A program made the position numbers and the translations under genes. Below the pieces are notes generated by a model. It did not search any database. It was given only the letters and a program-made list of their open reading frames with translations, and was not told the origin of the DNA. From Crambe crambe (taxonomy: Eukaryota; Porifera; Demospongiae; Poecilosclerida; Crambeidae): a stretch of 64,000 nt of DNA. Below, piece by piece: positions 1 through 64,000 of the stretch. The stretch lies in the NCBI GenBank assembly GCA_963924555.1, contig OZ004597.1:5536404-5600403 (forward strand), in the 5' to 3' direction. Position 1 is the stretch's first letter. Each line of letters opens with the position of its first letter.

Positions 1-1233
1 AAGCCGGTACGTCGATCTTATATTTATTATCCTTATTATTATTATTATTACAAGTGAGCGTAAAAAATTTCTTCTAAATAAAAAGGTTAAGTAGGGATAG
101 CCTAAAATCTAGCTGGGCTATAATAATGTACTGCAGCCTCGTATGAAAACAATCCCTACATTTACATCCACTACCTATAGCTAGCTATGGCAGTTATAAA
201 AGTAGGGATTGTTTTCATACGAGGCTGCAGTACATTATTATAGCCCAGCTAGATTTTAGGCTATCCCTACTTAACCTTTTTATTTAGAAGAAATTTTTTA
301 CGCTCACTTGTTTCCATCTTTTTTTCTTATTGCTTGAAGTTGAATGTAAGTTTGTGTATGTAAAGAATTGAATGGCAGTAGTGACCGTCACTTCAACTGA
401 GACACTACAGCCAAGTACTGGCTATAATACTACTATAAGATGAGCATCTGTACTGTAATTCAGCAAGGAGTGACTGGAACATCATCAGATAAGAATAAAA
501 TTAGCTACCTAAACGATTTAACTGAGAAGCTTACGTGGCTCCGCCCATAAGCCCCGCCCCCTACCGACGTGCGCTTCAAAATGGCGTCGAAAGATTGGCT
601 AGTGTTCCGAGTGCTCGAATAGTGAAGTAGAGCCTTAGTCAAAACTAATAGCAAAAGATCAGCCTCTAGGTGCCGCTCTAACAGATGGCCAAAGCAGAAT
701 TTTGATGACTATAGCCAGTAAGCCGGTACGTCGATCTTATATTTATTATCCTTATTATTATTATTATTATAAAGAAAAAGAACAAAAGTCAATTTTAGAC
801 ATCGTTTTTTTCTTATGTTAGCGAATGAATTTTTGGTTTTGGAACATTCTCCTCTCTTCTTTGTAGATGTAATAATTCACTGTAGCCTTCTGAGAACCTG
901 TAGAGCAAGGGTAGAAGAGAAAGAAGAGTTTTTAGTTCATACAGTCTTATGACCTTTGACCCGCCATCCCTACTTAGAGAGTGCTAGCGCACTCTCTGAT
1001 TATAAAGAAAAAGAACGAAAAGTCAATTTTAGAACTCGTTTTTTTCTTATGTTGGCGAATGAATTTTTGGCTTTTGAACATTCTCCTCTCTTCTTTGTAG
1101 ATATAATAATTCACTGTAGCCTTCTGAGAACCTGTAGAGTAAGGGTAGAAGAGAAAGAAGAGTTTTTAGTTTATACTGTCCTATGGACTTTGACCTGCCA
1201 TCCCTACTTAGAGAGTGCTACCGCACTCTCTGA
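1..1233 (+). mobile_element. Composite foldback + Helitron-like element
   Basis: A foldback of two near-perfect arms (about 51-158 and 203-310) is followed by unique sequence and a 3' end with the hairpin AGAGAGTGC/GCACTCTCT and CTGA. The terminal 234 bp is present twice in tandem (ends at 999 and 1233). The stretch at 1-50 recurs at 719-768. A diverged copy lies at 39186-40793. No coding capacity was seen. Short ORFs here are chance. Confidence 0.75.
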
Positions 1234-1732
1234 TAAAATGATTCAAATGTCAATCTGAGTTAGTCAGTGCTCTCTGGCTTGTACTCTTTCGGTGGTCTTG
1301 GCTTTCCTGTTGCCAGCTGGCCTTTCTTCAGGTTCCCTTATTCAACTAGACTGTCGTCTGTGTTTTTTGCTTTCTGGCATAGTTCTCTGGTGTTCTTGGC
1401 TTTCCTGTAGCCTGGCTATAAATCGTGGCCTGTAGATGTACACTACCTTGTTGAAATGTTCACTTGTCAAAGAATTCACCTAGACTGTCATCTCTGCTGT
1501 TTATGTCCTTTATTTTCTCACTGTCTAAGCCTGTGTTCTGCTTGAATTGACAGCTATAGTTGTTTGACCTATATCTACTCCACGTGGATTGTGTGGATGT
1601 ACATAAACACGCGGTGGGGGCTACTATTACGACATATGTACCACCACCACCATGGATGATTCCGGCACTGTGCCTTGGCACTTTGGTGCCGAGGCAAAAA
1701 TAAATTCATATTCATATATATACTTGACATAC
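1234..1732. other. No gene seen; end of visible gene L
   Basis: Low-complexity TTCTGG/CTTTCCTG-rich sequence, then at about 1670-1700 a short palindromic repeat (GCACTTTGGTGCCGAGGC) that recurs at 11630-11665 and 31775-31810. The second exon of gene L domain 21 is not recognisable. Confidence 0.5.
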
Positions 1733-27513
<25,781 letters not shown>

Positions 27514-28539
27514 GGTGCTGGCAAAACACCAAGTCCAAATTGTAGAATCTCACAGAAAGATTTTTGCTACGAAATTGAATGTAATGCGAAAATAACTGAT
27601 ACCGTACAGCTATAGCTAGCTACTAGCGGTGGCACTAGTAAAGTACCATTTAATAGTAGCTATGGAACCCTATGACTCGTCGCCGCTTTAATAGCTACGT
27701 TATAGGCAGGCAGGACTAGACTTTACGTTAGTGGGCCCGGCCCGGTCATTATCGACTAAAGTATACGCCCCCTCCCTGATCCGGCCGGAAATAGATGGCG
27801 TCATAGTTAGCAATATCGATGTCAATTGGAAACATTTTAAGCAAGCTGCTAGCTAATTCTTTTAAAAAATCAGCATGAAAAAATGGCTGTGGTTGTAGCT
27901 ATAATATTAGCTACATGCACGAATTGATTGTGCAAAAGTTGTGGATTTTCATCACTAGAGCTAGCAAGCCATCCCCTTTGAATTGATATAGGCTTAAGCT
28001 TGACCAAACGCTGTCTGAATGAATTCTTCATCACACCTTGTGACAGTCCACTCCATCATCATCACCAAAACAGTGTTCATCAATCATTGCTGCTCCTTTC
28101 TATATTTTAATTGCAACTATTACTGAGAAGTAAATTTATACATTCATCATTATTCACATGAGTTTTACATCTTGCCCGAATCCTGTAACTAATATGTCTT
28201 GGGGGCATATTAAAGTGTCTTAAAAGTGAGTAGCTCTACCAGGAATGGTGGCGAAAGAACAAGTGCATACATACGTGTGCCTGATTATAGTATATCTGCA
28301 AAGGGCATGGCTAGCACCCCTGTGATTGACAGCCGGGACTTAGCTATAGCAATCAATTTACACAATACTGCATGGGACTTTGGGTTGAGACAGCCAATGC
28401 ATAAATAGGACTGTATAGTTACAGGCACACAGCTACAATCTTTAGTAGCTAGCTATATTAATATTTAGAGAAACCATCATCACTGTATAATACGTAGATT
28501 TGCTATTTCAACAAAAAAATGTCATTATAGCACAATGTT

Positions 28540-28980
28540 GAATTACCCAATCAAAAGTGTAATTAACGAATATGATGGGTAGTTTGTATATTTAGTTTAT
28601 CATCTTTAGCTACATCATATAATTATGTAGCACTGACATAGTTTTGTTATAACTACAAAGATGCTTGTTACATCATTATTTTTAACATAGCATTGTAACA
28701 TACCTATGTTAAGATTGTTTACATCAGAAATTTTGTTAATTCAACATAGCATTGTAAATTTAGCAGGTCTACTGTTATTATAACATCATAATATATGTAG
28801 TACTGACATAGCTATATTAAGACTACAAAGATGATATTGTTTACTTGACGTAATTTACAATTTTATTATTTTACATCATATAATGTAATACTAGCATAAC
28901 TGTGTTAAAAGTGCAATACTTTTTGTTACATATAAGTTTGTTGATGTAGCATAATAATTTGCTAAATTATTACATCATAG
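28540..28980. repeat. AT-rich imperfect repeats
   Basis: Blocks of the kind ACATCATATAAT, GTA(G/A)(C/T)ACTGACATAG, CTACAAAGATG and TTTGTTACAT recur three times with spacing of roughly 100-180 bp. No ORF. Function unknown; it sits near the centre of the inverted duplication. Confidence 0.5.
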
Positions 28981-29310
28981 CAACGATTCTCAGTAATGTT
29001 AATACAACGACTGAAATGCAACATTATTTTTCTATATGGGAATGTAGTGTAATATATAAAGATCCATAGCATTCAATGGTACAAAATCTACAACATTCAT
29101 TGTTAGTGCTCTCTATACAAAAACTATGATAATGTCTAGCTATTCCCAAAGTTTCATATTTCAATATCCTATTGCTAAAAAATATGAGTCTGAATTGCAA
29201 GCAAAAATACTAAAAATCTTTCCAAATATTGGTAGGTCATTCTCTTACCATCCAACAGTAACATAAACTTTTGGGTGATACTTGACACCAAAGTTCTTAA
29301 TTAATCCATA

Positions 29311-29560
29311 TCAGAGAGAGCGGTAGCTCTCTCTATATGTAGGGATGACGTGGACGGCTGCACATGCCACTGATAGACTAATACAAAAGTGAAATTCTAG
29401 TTCCACCACTTAGACTTAACAAAAACTACTGTGAATGATTATCCAGCCTACTAGAGCCCACTACAATGTGCAGACCAAGTTTCAGGATCAGGGAGTTTAC
29501 TGTTTCAGAAATACGGCAAGCAGGTAAATCGCTGGATTCTTCTTCTTCTCTATCAGTAGC
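29311..29560 (-). mobile_element. Helitron-like element, reversed
   Basis: The plus strand reads TCAGAGAGAGCGGTAGCTCTCTCT then TGTAGGGATGAC by position from 29311, the reverse complement of the common 3' end. The body (GACTAATACAAAAGTGAAATT, GTGCAGACCAAGTTTCAGGA) matches 32579-32851, 54482-54941 and 61812-62165. Confidence 0.65.
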
Positions 29561-30368
29561 TCTCTCTATGTAGGGTTATGGGTGTGGCTTATTTCATTAA
29601 GTGATGAAATCTAATAAAGTTAGCTATAGCTAATGCAATAAGAATAGATCAAGCCTCTAAAAGAGATCAAGAGAGAGTTAGAGAATCTATTAGTCTGTCA
29701 GTGCAGGCGGCTTTTGATTAGTGTCCCTCAAGCCGGTTTGACAGTTATGTATACTAATGGAAGGTAGAGAAACACCAGAGTGACGTCATGTTGTGTCATG
29801 TAGTATCACGGGACTTGAGTTGTATACCATTATGCTGCATGTTTTTTTTTCTAATTAATCTACTGAGTAATTTCCTAATACTACAGATGCAGAGAGAATG
29901 CATGTATAGAATGTATAGTGTCAAAGGTTTGAGTTTCTTTAGTGGAATGCAAGTGCACTGCACTTGAACTAATCATGATTCACCAGGTGTCTGGACTTGA
30001 CTACTGACTGACTTTTAACCTTAATACTTGACCACAAAAATATACCAAAATACTGGAAGTTGAAGTAATAGCTGGTAGAGCACTAGTAATCTGTTTAGAA
30101 GTGCTTGCCACAGACCCTGGTAACTTGTGAGTACATAGCTATATCATAAAAGTCTAAACTAGCTCATAATTTAAGTAATTACTGCAAATATCATCAGCTT
30201 CACTTTGTGCAAATGAGCCTGAGTTCATTCTAAACATCATTTCATTGACCTTTTACTTGGTATGTGCAGATGAGAATCCATATACAGTCATATGACTTCC
30301 CACTAATTTGGCTTAGCTACTCCATTTCCCAGAAGAAAAGAAAGGGTGGGAATTGTGGGTATAGTGTC

Positions 30369-30389
30369 GGGGGGGGGGGGGGGGGGGGG
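30369..30389. repeat. Poly-G tract
   Basis: An uninterrupted run of about 21 G. Prone to length error in sequencing. Confidence 0.95.
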
Positions 30390-30614
30390 AATTAAGAAAC
30401 CTATAGCTACAAGAATTTTGGAGAAAGAATGAATGATTGGAATGTCACTTTTGAAAATAACAGGGCGGGTCCATTATATACTGCTAAATTTAAGACCATT
30501 GCATTTGTATGACAGTATATTGTGCTCGCTTGAATTTATTTATTTTGCACCTACTGGTCAACCAACCTGTATATTTGAGGTCAAATCGCAATGCATTGCG
30601 ATTCGCTCAAAAAC

Positions 30615-30667
30615 CTAGTCTCGCGCGGGCCAGACTGCGTGTGAGAGTCTGGCCCGCGCGAGACTAG
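30615..30667. promoter_or_regulatory. GC-rich perfect 22-bp inverted repeat
   Basis: The arms 30615-30636 and 30646-30667 (CTAGTCTCGCGCGGGCC... and its exact complement) surround a 9-base spacer. It lies about 360 bp upstream of the gene R start and contains CGCG cores in an otherwise AT-rich region. It could be a regulatory dyad or the end of a small transposon. Confidence 0.6.
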
Positions 30668-30686
30668 TCAAAACCGAACCTCTTCC

Positions 30687-30713
30687 AAAAAAAAAAAAAA
30701 AAAAAAAAAAAAA
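30687..30713. repeat. Poly-A tract
   Basis: About 27 A residues just after the GC-rich palindrome. On the minus strand this makes a spurious ORF with a run of Phe. Confidence 0.95.
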
Positions 30714-31024
30714 GCGGAAGTGATTGGAGCGAACTGGTTGGTCAGATTTCCCATATTGATCATGTGACTGGCTTCTGCGCATATGCAGTATGGAAAACCG
30801 TTGCTAGCTAGCGCGCGCTTGTCATGTGACAGGATCAAGATCAGGCTTAAAAGATCTGGTCGATGTCGCAGCATGCAGTATTTGCGTTTGCGACAGTGCA
30901 AGTGTGTTAGTAGCCAAAAGTGATCGTTGTATACTCGTTTTCTTTTCGATTGGTTTGGTGCTTTCTTCCCCATTAAATTTTCTGCGAGATTAGAAAGACT
31001 ACAAATCTGGCTTTTGCCAGAACC

Positions 31025-64000
<32,976 letters not shown>

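Larger units (their letters stand above)
27514..31024. promoter_or_regulatory. Shared upstream region of genes L and R
   Basis: These 3.5 kb separate the two divergent start codons and must contain both promoters. Immediately upstream of each ATG about 60 bp are alike (TTCTG(C/T)GAGATT ... TTTTGCCAG(A/C)ACC), so the duplication included at least part of the 5' leader. Further out the two sides no longer match. No TATA box was identified with confidence. Confidence 0.6.

Noticed and set aside
28037-28095. Minus-strand stretch EHCFGDDDGVDCH resembling the end of an SRCR second exon, upstream of gene L
   Set aside because: Only about 13 residues match, the frame would leave phase 0 rather than 1, and the rest of the domain is missing. 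It may be chance.

Overview
The window looks like animal nuclear DNA, most likely from a sponge (demosponge). It is AT-rich and intron-dense, with many introns of only 51-70 bp, full of short palindromic transposons, and has no bacterial operon features. The only genes I can support encode very large proteins built from tandem scavenger receptor cysteine-rich (SRCR) domains, a family strongly expanded in sponges and in some echinoderms and cnidarians. The sponge call is an inference from gene content and texture, not from a species marker.

Layout: two giant SRCR genes lie head to head on the arms of a long inverted duplication. Gene L runs leftward on the minus strand from its start codon at 27513 down to 1733. 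Gene R runs rightward on the plus strand from 31025 and continues past 64000. Each begins with a short signal-peptide exon. After that every SRCR domain is encoded by two exons, all flanked by phase-1 introns and all a multiple of three long. I placed 41 SRCR exons in L (20.5 domains) and 46 in R (22 complete domains plus domain 23, whose second exon is cut by the window end). Domain n of L matches domain n of R for all 21 shared positions, usually with identical exon length and about 90-95% identity where I compared by eye. The reading frame is open in every exon.

The domains fall into three sequence types that repeat strictly as a-b-c-a-b-c from domain 1 to domain 23, so the protein grew by copying a three-domain, six-exon unit of about 330 residues. 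The inverted duplication then copied the whole array. No membrane segment or other domain type is seen, because both 3' ends lie outside the window or are lost. The likely product is a secreted or cell-surface multi-SRCR protein for adhesion, recognition or innate immunity. The binding partner cannot be read from the sequence.

The introns of the two arms differ mainly by transposon content: Helitron-like elements (hairpin plus CTGA at the 3' end, always followed by T), long foldback elements carrying GTAGGG/CCCTAC motifs, several families of terminal-inverted-repeat MITEs including one pogo-like, a broken Ty3/gypsy integrase in R, and simple repeats. The 3.5 kb between the two start codons (27514-31024) must hold both promoters. 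It contains a GC-rich 22-bp palindrome, poly-G and poly-A tracts, AT-rich repeats and a Helitron-like copy.
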